Below are positions 34,555-46,489 of a DNA stretch of 64,000 nucleotides, in pieces. The notes beneath the pieces were generated by a model. The model searched no databases, was not told the DNA's origin, and worked only from the letters and a program-made list of their open reading frames with translations. The position numbers and the translations under genes are program-made. This stretch comes from Osedax fenrisi (Eukaryota > Annelida > Polychaeta > Sabellida > Siboglinidae). The DNA lies in contig OZ025239.1 of the NCBI GenBank assembly GCA_964019155.1, forward strand, positions 99,892,934 through 99,956,933, in the 5' to 3' direction. Each line of letters starts with the position of its first letter. Positions within the stretch are counted from its first letter, which is position 1.

Positions 34555-35995
34555 AATACACGAATTTCCACCTATATGCCCAAATATGCCCCCTCCTCAC
34601 TAAAACTACCATCACTCGTCCTGAATCCTCCTGGTACACCTCATCCTTACTAAAACAAAAGCGCATCCTGCGCACAGCCGAAAAACACTACCTAAAACAT
34701 CCCTCTCCTACTTCACTTATTTCCTACAACAACCTGAAAAACATCCACCGAAAAGCTATCACTACCGCCAAAGCCACTCACATCATCCTAAAATTCCACA
34801 AACTTGTCAACGATAGTAAATCCATACACCGACTCTCTGCCCAACTACTCGTCCATTCACTCAAAGTTCTTCTCCCCACTACCACCCCCGAACAACTACC
34901 ACTCCTCTTTGATAAATCATTCAATGACCCTTTCTGCCCTTCCCACCCCCATATTATGCCCACTCCCACCACCTTTCCCGTCTTCCTTGATTCTTTTGAA
35001 TCACCCACACTTTATCGAATAATCTCTCTCCTCAATTCCACCTCCTCAACCTCATCCATTGACCCTCTTCCCCTCCCTATACTCAAACAGTTTACCCACA
35101 CCGTTGCTACTCCCCTCCACAAATTCATCTGTATTTCACTTTCATCCGGTTCCGTCCCTTCTGACTTCAAAGTAACTTCCAATCACCCCCACCTTAAAAA
35201 GCCCAACCTTGACTCCCTGAATTCCTCCAACTACCAACCCATCTCCAACCTCTTAATCCACTCCAACTTCCTTGAACGTGTTGTCTCCTCCCACTCATCA
35301 CCTACCTCACAGCCAACAACATCCCCAACATCTTCCAAAGCGCCTACATGCCCCACAAATCTACTGAATCCGCCCTAACCCTCATTACCGCCGACCTACT
35401 CTCTGACCTACTCTCTCCTTAACAACAACCATGGCACCATACTACTCCTTCTCGACATGTCATCTGCTTGCGACATCCTAGACCACAATGTCCTCATACA
35501 CAGACTCTCCGCCATCGGCATCACCGGCATTGCCCTTAACTGGTTCACCTCCTACATTACCAACGGATTTTCCTCAGTCAGGATTAATACACACTCGTCC
35601 CCCTTCCGCTCCATGACCCACGGTGTCCACCAGGGATCTGTCCTCGGCCCACTCCTCTTCACTATTTACCTCCTCCCTATGTTCGAAATCTTCACTGACT
35701 ACCCCGACATCTCCTTCCATAATTACGCCGATGACCTTCAATTATATCTCAACTGCACAGACTCCCCTACTTAAGCCCCTGACCGACTCTCCTCCTGTAT
35801 CAAGTTCATACACCAATGGCTTACCTCCAAATCCCTAAAACTTAACTCACTAAAACGGAAGCTATCTTTCTCCACTTACCCCTACGTTCCTCAACCCTCC
35901 CTGAACCACCCCCATATCACTCGACAATACCTCACTCCCCTACTCTCAACACGTCCGAAACATTGGCTTCCATCTGGATACCACCCTTTTACTTT
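34555..35995 (+). pseudogene. L2-type LINE copy A (pre-RT and RT)
   Basis: This tract is C-rich on the plus strand and clearly less AT-rich than its surroundings. The upstream part encodes the endonuclease-RT linker (34560-34990). 34956-35378 includes LKKPNLDSLNSSNYQPISNL. 35457-35774 reads ILDHNVLIHRLSAIGI, HGVHQGSVLGPLLFTIYLLP and HNYADDLQLYL, with the catalytic YADD intact and a Pro to His change in GVPQG. A pair of frame changes (about 35290 and 35410) and a stop (35772-35774) kill it. The 3' end is cut at about 35995 by the foldback. Confidence 0.85.
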
Positions 35996-35998
35996 TAT

Positions 35999-36260
35999 AA
36001 TTTATAAAATCGAATTGGTAGTGTAGTGGTTGAGTTGCTTTATACAACGCAGAATGCCTGGCTTCGATTCCCTTTGAGGCATATTTTTTATTTTATAATA
36101 TAGATTTTTTTAATATAAATAAAAGCATATTAATTTTAATATAATTAAAAAAATCTATATTATAAAATAAAAAATATGCCTCCAAAGGGAATCGAAGCCA
36201 GGCATTCTGCGTTGTATAAAGAAATTCAACCACTACACTACCAATTCGATTTTATAAATT
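35999..36260. repeat. foldback with tRNA-like Pol III boxes in both arms
   Basis: Two arms of about 116-118 bp (35999-36115 and 36143-36260) are near-perfect inverted repeats around a spacer of about 28 bp. Only about five differences were seen (for example TTGAGTTGCTT against TTGAATTTCTT). Each arm includes GGTAGTGTAGTGGTTGA, resembling a tRNA D-arm/box A, and, 45 bp on, GGCTTCGATTCCC, resembling box B. This suggests a tRNA-derived SINE duplicated in inverted orientation. I do not see a cloverleaf with an acceptor stem, so it is not called a tRNA gene. Confidence 0.7.
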
Positions 36261-37112
36261 GTGTATAATTACTAATAGTGTTGATAGTTTTGATTTAATT
36301 ATAAATAGAATTAGAATGTAATTATATTTATAATATAATATTTTATCTATTATTATGTTATCATATTATAAATATATTATTTATTATGTCTAGAAACTAT
36401 ATAGATATCCTAATTAATTTTAATATTATAATTAATAGTATGCAACTGAATATCATACATTTTATTAATATTTACTTATTAAATTTGTAATATATTCATG
36501 TAAATATGTATTAATAGGAATAAATTAAATAATATAATAAACTAATGATAATAATTATATAATTTAACTTATATTTAATGTAATATTAGAAACTGTATGA
36601 TAGTATAATTAAGTAATTTCAAATAATATTTAACATATATTTGAAAATAAACTTTAAAAAATAATTAGTACCCTTACTATAACACTTTACTTATCGTTTT
36701 GTTAACTTATTATACATATTATCTATTGATTCTACTTGAAATTAAATGGGATTTCCGAAATTATATAAAACTCCTATATGTACTCCTCTATGTACATATA
36801 TATATATACTTCCTTTACTAATCGAATTTATAATCAAGTAATTTATAACTATAATTCCTATATTTTAAATATTTTAAAATATTCGAAAATAAAATAAGGA
36901 TAAAATAAGGATGTTAGTAGAAATATTGCTGAGTTGATCTCAGCTAGGATATGTTTACAAAATCACAGAGCAACCCACTAATCCTTATAAATAAGGATTT
37001 TCTTTGGATTGTCCTAGTTGGGATTGTCTCTGGCCAATCCCAGACATATTCCAGAGCAACCGGCCCCAGGAGGAAGTTATTGAAGGTTAGAAATAAATAC
37101 ATTATTTTATTT

Positions 37113-37147
<35 letters not shown>

Positions 37148-37316
37148 CAATTGATATTATTAAATGAATAATTAAAATTTGAATATACTATATAAATTAA
37201 ATAAACTATTTACAACAATTATATAAAATTGAATAGTTCTACAGAAAAAAATAATGTTTTGGAGGAATTATTTAATATATATCATTTAATTTTTATTCAA
37301 TATATTATCAGAACAA
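36261..37316. other. AT-rich stretch, no gene recognised
   Basis: A less AT-rich patch at about 36925-37085 reads open on both strands (for example FLWIVLVGIVSGQ on plus) but matches nothing I know. It may be an element fragment. A TA tract lies at 37118-37143. Confidence 0.4.
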
Positions 37317-37870
37317 CCCAGTAAACAACAGATTTAACTTTGCGTAATATTTGCGCATTTTTTGTTTCTATTTTATTGCAATATGAATAAAATAAAATAA
37401 AATAGTCTAGTGCGCAATAAATACGCAAAGTAGAATGCAGTATTTAGTATGCAAGTTTGTTTGTGCAATAAATGCGCAAAGTATAATGCAATAGTTAGTA
37501 TGCAAGTTTGTTTGTGCAATAAATGCGCAAAGTAGAATGCAGTATTTAGTATGCACTTTGGTTGCGCAATAAATACGCAAAATAGAATGCAGTATTTAGT
37601 ATGCAATTTTGGTTGTGCAATAAATACGCAATGTAAAATGCAGTATTTAGTATGCAAGTTTGTTTGTGCAATAAATGCGCAAAGTAGAATGCAGTATTTA
37701 GCATGCACTTTGGTTGCGCAATAAATACGCAAAATAGAATGCAGTATTTAGTATGCAATTTTGGTTGTGCAATAAATACGCAAAGTAAAATGCAGTATTT
37801 AGTATGCACTTTGGTTGTGCAATAAATGCGCAAAGTAGAATGCAATATTTAGTATGTAAGTTTGGTTGTG
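37317..37870. repeat. 51-bp tandem array starting with CCCAGTAAACA
   Basis: It begins CCCAGTAAACAACAGATTT and TGCGTAATATTTGCGCA. Then come about nine units of 50-51 bp containing TGCAATAAATGCGCAAAG and AGAATGCAGTATTTAGTATG (37405-37860). A length close to 17 codons keeps a minus-strand frame open over most of the array, giving a repetitive peptide with CVFIAQPK. That frame has no other sign of being a gene. The right terminus is missing: the next element begins at 37891. Confidence 0.7.
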
Positions 37871-37890
37871 ATAGAATAATATTATTCTAT

Positions 37891-38213
37891 CCCAGCAAAC
37901 AGTAATAGTCTCATAATAACAGCGTAACAGCATATTTAATAGCTTCAAATGTTTACATTATACTACTATTATGTCGCCATTAAATGTCTATTATGCTGCT
38001 ATTAATTTGTCATGCTATTATGTTGCTGTTATGTTTCTATTTAAAGTATATTATGAGGCTATTATAATAATAGCAACATAATAGCAGTATAATAAACTTT
38101 TAAAATTAATAGCAGCATAATAATAGCATATTAGACTTTAAATAGCAACATAACAGCAACATAATAGCATGACAAATTAATAGCAGCATAATAGACATTT
38201 AATGGCAACAAAA
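37891..38213. mobile_element. word-repeat element (AATAGCAGCATAATAG), left part
   Basis: It starts CCCAGCAAACAGTAATAG after a perfect 20-bp palindrome (37871-37890). The body is a chain of TAGCA(G/A)CATAA words. 37972-38050 and 38133-38212 form an inverted repeat of about 75-80 bp. The element is interrupted by L2 copy B and a hAT MITE, and the same words resume at 41385-41530. Confidence 0.6.
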
Positions 38214-39838
38214 TCTCTCTCCTTAATTCCACCATCTCAACCTCATACCTTGATCCTCTTCCCCTACTTATACCCACACCGTTGCTTCACCCCTCCACAA
38301 AATCACCTGCACTTCACTTTCATCCGGCTCCGTCCCTCCTGATTTCAAAGTAGATGCCATCTCCCCCATCCTTAAAAAGCCTAATCTTGACTCCCTGAAT
38401 TCCTCTAACTACCGACCTATCTCCAACCTCTCAATCCATTCTAAAGTCCTCGAACGTGTTGTATCCTCCCAACTCATCACCTACCTTACAGCCAACAATA
38501 TCCTTAACATATTCCAAAGCGCCTACCTCCCCCACAAATCTACTGAATCCGCCCTAACCCTCATAACCTCCGACCTACTCTCTGGCCTGAACAACAACCG
38601 TGCCACCATACTCGTCCTCCTTGATATGTCCTCACTTTCGACATCCTTGATCACAATGTCATCATACACAGACTCTCCGCCATCGGCAACAAAGGCATTG
38701 CCCTCAACTGGTTCACCTCCTACATTACCAACCGCTCTTCCTCAGACAGGATTAAGACACACTCGTCCCCCTACCGCTCCATAACTCATGGTGTCCCCCA
38801 GGGCTCTGTCCTCGGCCCAGTCCTCTTCAATAATTACCTCCTCCACATGTTTGACATCTTCACTGACCACCCCGACATCTCCTTCCATACTTACGCTGAC
38901 GACCTTCAACTATATCTAAACTGCACAGACTCCCCTACTTATGTCCCTGAACGACTCTCCTCGTGTATCATTGGTGTATGGACTTGCAAGTCCATACACC
39001 GATGTCTTATCTCAAACTCCCTAAAACTTAACCCCACTAAAACGGAAGCTATTTTTCTCCACTTACCACAACGTTCCTCCACCCTCCCTGAACCACCCCC
39101 ATCTCACTCGACAATACCACACTCCCATACTCTCAACACGTCCGAAACCTTGGCTTCCATATTGATACCACCCTTTCCCTTGAATATCATATTATACACA
39201 TGCATACATCCATCCACTACCACCTACACTGCCTCCACTTAATCCGACGATCCATTCCCCTCCCCATCGCTATTACCATTTCCTCATCCACCCCTATCCG
39301 ACTATTGCAACTCCCTACTCTTTAACCTCCCGGACTACAAACTCATCAAACTACAGCGACTCCAAAACGCTGTAGTTCGATGCGTCCATTTACTTCCCCG
39401 ACATTCCCCTGACACCATTACTCCACTCCTAAAACAACTACACTGGCTGCCAGTCCCCTATCGTATAAAGTACAAACTCTCCCTAACCATCCACAAAGCT
39501 ATTCACCACAATTCCCCTGACTACCTTGCCTCCCTCCTACATCTACAAACACCAATTACTACACTCCAGACCCGTTCCTCCAACACCTTTATCCTTACCA
39601 CTCTCCATTTATACAAACTACATTCTTCAAATATACGCTCCTTTGCCCTCTCTGCCCCTTACCACTGGAACTCCCTACACAAACACCTACGAATAAACTC
39701 ATCAACTCCCTCCTTTAAACGCCACTTCGAGACTCATTACTTCTCCCTTGCCTTCCCTCCCACTCAATAATTTTCCTCCCACGGACGGCCGATTGCTCAC
39801 GTACTTGCAGTCCATAAACCAAAAAAAGTAAAAAGTAA
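38214..39838 (+). pseudogene. L2-type LINE copy B (RT to 3' end)
   Basis: Blocks shared with copy A are LKKPNLDSLNSSNYRPISNL (about 38370-38425), IHRLSAIG (about 38660), HGVPQGSVLGPVLF (about 38788-38830) and HTYADDLQLYL (38889-38920). The C-terminal region follows, with LQRLQNAVVRCVHLLP (about 39353) and PYRIKYKLSLTIHKAIH (about 39460). The last coding part ends near 39770. A tail AAAAAAGTAAAAAGTAAGTA with an AAGT rhythm follows. Several frame changes. A 28-bp perfect palindrome (38973-39000) has grown inside it. Less AT-rich than its surroundings. Confidence 0.85.
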
Positions 39839-39866
39839 GTAAAGTAACATAATAGTATACTATATG

Positions 39867-41353
39867 CAGAGCTGGGCACGATACTCAAAAAATGTATAAT
39901 AGATACAATTACAATTACACACTTTTTTATTATAATAGATACTACTACAATTACTTTAAAAAAAATCATAGTATACTCTATAGATACAATTACAAATACA
40001 TAATTTTCTTAGTAGATACAAATACATTATAATTATATACAATGTATATAGGTATACATTATATTTATATATATATATATTCATCGATGTTGATTTGAAA
40101 GTACATATCAAGGAACATTAAGGGGGTATCCCACTACAAGTATTTTAACTTTAAAACTATTTTCTATAAAGTTAACTGTAATTGTACTGGGAAACCCCCT
40201 TACTTTCCGGCAACTTGCCTAAAATATAATAACTTTATAGGGTATCCCATTACAACTTGATAAAAAATGGTTTTAAAGTTACAATATTTCCGGTAAGTTG
40301 CCGGAAAATCTTGTAGTGGGATACCCCATTTATACGGAAATAATGTCCGGAAATGTTTTATAGAAAGTGATTTTATAGCAATTTGTATTGGGATACCCCC
40401 TTTAAAGTTACTATTTTTCCGGAAAGTAAGAGGGTAACTCACTAAATTGTAGTTAACTTGCTAGAAAATAACTTCCTAAAAATATGTCAGGACATTATTT
40501 CCGGAAATACTGCTATAGCTACTAGGGATAGTGGGATACCTCCTTTAAAATGACATATTACATATTTACACCTTATAACGTGTTCTTCAGTAGATGATAT
40601 AGAATACATTTGTTGATATTTATTGACATTTAATGATGCCCACCATGAATATTTTAGTGTACTAGTGTTTATTTCATCTGAAATTATACTATGAGCCATT
40701 ACAGACTATACAGAAATATACATTATTACAATATACTATTTTACAACTAAAAATAATCAGCGAACTTTACTTTCGAAACATAAACATGAATATAGTAAAT
40801 TATCAAATATATAACAAATAAATTATTAATATATTATTAATTATTATTGTTTAGAATTATCATATTTATTAAAATGATTTTATCTTTCTATATAATATAT
40901 AATTTTGAATTATAAATAAATTATTATATAAAATATATTATCAAAATAATTTCTTTTTTTTCAATAAATGTATATAATGGTTTTTGAGAATAAATCAATA
41001 TAATTGATATATCATAATTTTTACAATGAATTAATTTCAATATTTACAAAAGATATTTAATTAAAAACTATATATATAATGTATATATATATTACAATTA
41101 ATTTATAAAATGATATTATACAATATTGATATAAAATAAATATAATGACCAAATGATATATTATTTAATAAAATGTATCTGTTTAAATAATTGTCTTAAT
41201 ATATACATATCGTAGATACTATTTATGACTAAAAGATACGATTACAAATACTTTTGTAATTTTTATAATAGATACAAATACAAATACAAATATATCTACG
41301 ATACTGATTTTTTGCCTTAATAGATACTGTATCGGCGATACTGCCCAGCTCTG
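39867..41353. mobile_element. 1.49-kb non-autonomous hAT element
   Basis: The ends CAGAGCTGGGC and GCCCAGCTCTG are exact 11-bp inverted repeats. They are flanked by the 8-bp direct repeat ACTATATG (39859-39866 and 41354-41361), the target size of hAT transposons. Just inside both ends are runs of ATAGATACAATTACAA-type words. It contains no transposase and is itself invaded by the Harbinger-type MITE at 40121-40544. A degenerate copy of its right end lies near 51725-51755. Confidence 0.88.
40121..40544. mobile_element. 424-bp Harbinger-type MITE with TTA target duplication
   Basis: Inverted ends AGG(G/A)GGTATCCCACTA, flanked by TTA (40118-40120 and 40545-40547). The interior repeats GGGATACCCC, TTCCGGAAA and GTAGTGGGATA words in both orientations. 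The TTA duplication matches the complete Harbinger element at 18817-27611, but the TIRs differ, so a different Harbinger family would be its source. TTAA-type insertion is a possible alternative reading of the left flank. Confidence 0.75.
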
Positions 41354-41384
41354 ACTATATGCTATATATGCTATAGCACAATTG

Positions 41385-41540
41385 TGCTACTTTATGTTGC
41401 TATTAAATGTCTATTATGTTGCTATTATGCTGCTGTAATGTTGCTATTTAAAGTCTATTATGCTATTATTATGCTGCTATTAATTTTAAAAGTTTATTAT
41501 GCTGCTATTATGTTGCTATTATGCTGACATTAATGTAAAC
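41385..41540. repeat. word-repeat element (TATTATGCTGCTATTA), right part
   Basis: Chain of TATTATG(C/T)TGCTATTA words, the complement of those at 37891-38213, ending near AATGTAAACATTTT. The expected terminus TGTTTGCTGGG is not found, so the right end is eroded. Confidence 0.6.
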
Positions 41541-41790
41541 ATTTTGATTTCTATTATTGTATTATATTATCATACTAAATTATAACTTTTAACTTAATAT
41601 AAATTTTTATATATTTAATATATTATTTTATCGAAAATAAAATTGTAATATAACTAATTTATAAATCCATTCACTTAAATGTTTAATGGTATTAGAAATA
41701 TTAATTTTATAAATATTGTATGGATTAAACTATTTTTAAAAGGGATGCGATATTCAAAAATGGATTATTTTACAGATTTTATTTTTCCTT

Positions 41791-41930
41791 GGTGGATACA
41801 ATATATTACACGGTTTATATCATAAATAAGTGTTTTATTTTGATCATAAAACACTTATTTATTAAACAATTTTTATAATTGAACCAAGGACATTAAAACA
41901 TGTCCTTGATTGAACTGTACCCTTAAAAAG
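41791..41930. repeat. compound palindrome
   Basis: ATAAATAAGTGTTTTAT and ATAAAACACTTATTTAT form an inverted repeat around TTTGATC (about 41825-41862). The flanks TCCTTGGT and ACCAAGGA and a second small palindrome (AAGGACAT...ATGTCCTT) enclose it. It could be a small foldback. Confidence 0.65.
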
Positions 41931-42089
41931 TAAATATCCATTTATATGTCCAATCAGCGTCAAGCTTGGATTATCTGCCCTTCTCTGCTGTGAATTCTCC
42001 CGAAACAGGTATGAAAACATGTGTGTTATTAATATTATGAGTACGCTAACAATGATTATTGTAGGAAAATAATTTTACAATGTAACTAA

Positions 42090-44830
42090 TTATGAACGTT
42101 TTATCTATAAAAGTGCCCATAATTATATTGTATATACTTTATAATAACTTCATAAAATACTACACAATTTTAAATAAATATTGACATTTAAATGGTGGCA
42201 AATTAGATTTTAAATCTAAAATATATAATAATTACAATTAATAATACTTTAATAGATATCATTATGATTTACAATTTATGTATATGATAATCATATAAAT
42301 AAATTGTAGATTGTAAAGAATTTTATCACAATTTAGTATAATTTTACAAATGTGATTTTTTTAAATATATATTTTAGAAAAATAATTTTAGGACGTACCA
42401 TTGAACGTTATCAACCAAAGTGTTATCTATAAAAGTGCCCATAAATATATTGTATATACTTTATAATAACTTCATAAAATACTACACAAATTTACATAAA
42501 TATTGAAAAAATGTTTTATCTCAATTATTGTTTGAAAATGATTTTCAAAATGATAGATTTATTAATGTTACATTAAATTTATTTGAAAAATAATTTGTCA
42601 ATTAATAATATTCAATATCAACTTAATAAATCATTTATTTAATATCTTATTTACATATATAATATTATTTTTACTTATAAATATATATATAATAAGTTAT
42701 TATAATGTTATTATATATTATGTTATTAAATAATAATTATAATAATTGTATATCATAAATATACGTACTATATTTACTATATGTAATATAATATTACATG
42801 TTTAGCGAGCTATAAGTTATAGTATAAATAATTTTTAGATAATAATTTATTGTAATTTTAAAGTAAAAAATTCTATATTAATTAATTATTGTTGAACTTA
42901 CTTAAGTATTGGTATTATCTATAAAAGTGTATAAATATATTATATATATTAATCTAATAAGTAAATCTTTTATATAAAAATTTAAAACATGTGCTATCAA
43001 TATATTTTTAAAAAATAAACTATTTTCAATAAATAATATTGTATATAAACTTAATGAATCATGTATGTAATGCTAAATTTACCCACACACATATATATAT
43101 ACACTAAATTAGTGAGTAAATAATTAATGTTTAGATATATTATTTGTAATCATTTATTTTTGAGAAAATTTAATATGGCTCCCATTTTGTTTTGATTACG
43201 ATTATGATTACGCCTAAATCAAATTTATAATAAAAGCTAATTTATATATATCTAATAATATATACTACATGTGCATTTTCAATATAATTTTATCATGTAC
43301 ACTAGTCAAAATATAAAAAGAGTATTTTGAATTTGATCTCATATATCGTAATCAAAAAAAGGGCGCTTTGTTAGGGATGATTGATATGTATATCATATAC
43401 CGTATATATATATATATATATATATACTATGATTACATAATAATCGGGATTTATTTTTATTATAAATGTAATAATTTGTTATACAAATTAATGTATGAAT
43501 CATATTGATCAATAACTAATTCTATTTATAATATACCAATTTAACTTATCTATCCCTTTAAGGATTTTTAGGACAGTGTTGAAATAATAAGGAGAAACTG
43601 ATGAGAGATGTTCTTATCTGGATATCATCACAAGTTACAGCTCGCGTCCTGGTGTGCAATAAAGAAAAATTGATGAGCGGGAGAAATGATCTAAACGCGT
43701 TCCCTGGAGTACCGATAAATCTCAACCTTGTAAGTAAAGTTAGTATATGTATATAAATATATATACATATCCTGTAATTTTGCGTTCAAAAATTCACATT
43801 GCATCTACATCCACCTGCCCTACTATAGCTAAATAAATGTATGCCTGTTACTTTATTTGATTCAATACATATCACTATTAAATCGTATTTATTATCTAAT
43901 ATTTTTGTATAGCTCAAACTTTCTATACGAAATATATATTAATAATATAACTCACTATTATATAGTTGAAGTCAAGAATGTTTTATAAAAATTATTGTTT
44001 TAAAATCATCAAAATGGTATATTTATTAAAAATAGTATTTTCAAAATAATTTGTCAATTAATAATATTCAATATCAAATTAATAAATAATTAATTTAATG
44101 CCTGATTTACATATATAATATTATTTTGTTACTTATAAATATATATAATTATATATTATAAATATACGTACCATATTTACTATATTACAAATTTAGCGAG
44201 CTATAATTTTTATTATAAATAATGTTTAGCTAATAATTTATTGTAATTTTAAAGTCAAAAATGCTATATTGATAAATTATTTTTGAACCTACATAAGTAT
44301 TGACTTATTATCTATAAAAGTGTCTAAATATATTATATATATATATATAATTTAAAATTACTAATAAATAATATTTATATGATATGTTATAACATAATTA
44401 TAATAAGATTTAATAACTTCTATTTTACTAAAATTGTGAGTATTAATTTCTCATACATTTTATATAATTACTGTTATTCTAGCATATTTGAATACTATTA
44501 TTTACCAAAGTCGATCTAAATATTAGCTAATTACTGTGCGGTGGGTAGTACATTTGTAGATTTTTGAACAATACATTGATTGATATGTATATCATATACA
44601 GTATAGGTGTAGCTAAATATATTTACTATGATTACATAATAATTAATAGTTGTTTTTATTATAAGTGTAATAATTTGTTATACAAATTAATGTATGAATC
44701 ATATTGATCAATAACTAATTATATTTATAATATACCAATTTAACTTATCTATCCCTTTAAGGATTTTTAGGACAGTGTTGAAACAATAAGGAGAAACTGA
44801 TGAGATATGTTCTTATCTGGATGAGCTCGA
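42090..44830. repeat. diverged segmental duplications
   Basis: Repeated blocks: 42099-42185 and 42423-42510 (ATCTATAAAAGTGCCCATAA and onward). 42540-42690 recurs at about 43990-44150 (ATTTGTCAATTAATAATATT). About 42905-42945 recurs at about 44290-44335. 43378-43625 recurs at 44577-44822 (GATTGATATGTATATCATAT, CTATCCCTTTAAGGATTTTT, GGACAGTGTTGAA). Offsets of about 1.2-1.45 kb suggest an old tandem duplication followed by indels. Exon-like text (TTGATGAGCGGGAGAAATGA) at 43600-43730 was not assigned. Confidence 0.7.
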
Positions 44831-45029
44831 TTACTAAAGGAAAGAGAAAGAAAAAAAGATTTTATTATTGTAAATTTTCCATATGAATTTTAATATTGTA
44901 TTAAATATATAATATATTATAATAGTTATATATATACATATAGTTTAGTACTATTTATTAATATATATATATAGGTTAGTATATATGTTAACATAAAGTG
45001 TATATATTATATATGAAATTGATAGTTAA

Positions 45030-45665
45030 AATAAAGTATGTATTATTAAAGTGTTTAATATGTATAATTTTATTTTTAATAATAACTAAATAAAGTATTA
45101 TTTAGACATTTATATAAATTATTAAATAATGTGTTACTATACATTTTTTTCTTTTGTAAATTTTTAAAAACCAAGATATAAATTATATTAATTTTTAGAT
45201 GGTTAAAATAAATAATGTATTTTTTAAATGTGTTTAATATATATAATTTTATTTATTTTTAATGATAAATAATGTAGGATTTATTAAATAATATTTTTTC
45301 TTTTGTGAATTTGTAAAAACATGATACAAATTATAGAATATAATTTAAAGAGCTTTGTACAAATATTAATTTTAGATGAACTTAAAGGTTAAAATAATAT
45401 TTGTTCTTTTGTAAAAATCAAGATACAAATTATAGAATTTAAAGAGATTTGTACAAATATTAATTTTAGATGAACTTAATGGTTAAAATAAATTATGTAT
45501 TTTTTTCAAATGTGTTTAATACATATAATTTTATTTATTTTTAATGATAAATAATGTAGGATTTATAAAATTATTAAATAATATTTTGTAAAAATCAAGA
45601 TACAAATTATAGAATAGAATGTAAAGAGCTTTGTAAAAATATTAATGTTAGATATAGAAATTAAA
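45030..45665. repeat. satellite-like tandem repeat, variable unit about 100-180 bp
   Basis: At least four copies of AAGATACAAATTATAGAAT, AAAGAGCTTTGTACAAATAT, TTTTAGATGAACTTAA and GGTTAAAATAAAT in the same order (near 45175, 45320, 45420 and 45598), with missing pieces in some. Confidence 0.75.
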
Positions 45666-45789
45666 TTTATTCCCATATTAGTTATGATATATATTAGAAT
45701 GCTGATCATTTTTGTATAACTATATTTACATAAAATATACCACTTTTATTATAATAGAATAAACAAATCTCATTATTGTATTTTTACCT

Positions 45790-46475
45790 TATCAGGTCTA
45801 GCTTGCTCGTTTGTAACGACTTATTTAGTGCAGTATGCATGTATAGGCTCCATCATTTTTTTCCTCAAAAGTTTAAGTATGGTAGAAGTAATATAGCCAT
45901 ATACAAGTATAGTCTCAACTATAGCTCTAGGAGTTTATGGTAGTTTATTGTGAGTTTATAAACTACAAGTATACTTGAACGGTTGGATTTCCAGATTATG
46001 TTTAGGCTATTCAAGGTTGCTCAGGCACTCGCGATTATTAGTTTACGTCATGTTGAGTTGAACCAATCTAACTAACTAGATACTTGAACTCTTCTACTCT
46101 TTTTATACCATTCCTATAGGAATTTCATGTTTATCTTGTTTTAATTATTTAAATACATGTATTCCGTCTTTTCTGAGTATATATTTAAACCGATATCTAC
46201 CTATAGCTGTATCTTCAATTTTAAAATTTATATAGATGCAAATATATACACACATGTGTAGTAGTCTATTTGCATCTATCAGAATATTACTTATTACAGC
46301 TATATTTTCAGCATAGTCAATATTGGTAATATGTACATTGTACAGTGGGGCATCTCGTGATTTTTCTTTTTATAAGTGTGAAATCGAGATTTTTTTCAAA
46401 ATATAATGAATATAAATGGTGCAAATGTGTTTCCTTGTAGTATTCCAGTAGTTATATCGAAAAAGGGTGATTCAC
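45790..46475 (-). pseudogene. RTE-like LINE reverse transcriptase fragment
   Basis: The minus strand from about 46445 down reads FFDITTGILQGNTFAPFIFI, the RT block normally ending QGDTLAP. Near 46320 comes NIDYAENIAVISNIL, where the catalytic YADD box reads YAEN. Then RVEEFKYLV and IGSTQHDV appear near 46085-46030, the same C-terminal block as LDFKYLGSYIAST at 5808-6002, and IIWKSN near 46000. Stops and frame changes are frequent. Loss of the second catalytic Asp confirms that it is dead. Confidence 0.65.
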
Positions 46476-46489
46476 AATCAGATGATAAT

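Noticed and set aside
34778..35008. Minus-strand open frame in L2 copy A
   Set aside because: Antisense shadow of the LINE coding region.
36012..36085. tRNA gene
   Set aside because: Box A- and box B-like segments are present but I could not form an acceptor stem or a standard cloverleaf, and the same text occurs inverted in the other arm. Treated as a SINE-like foldback.
37405..37860. CRISPR array or coding gene on the minus strand
   Set aside because: Units are contiguous 50-51-bp tandem copies without unique spacers, in a eukaryotic setting. The open minus-strand frames follow from the unit length.
40200..40699. Minus-strand open frames in the Harbinger-type MITE and hAT element
   Set aside because: They run across the MITE's repeated words; no conserved motif and no start context.
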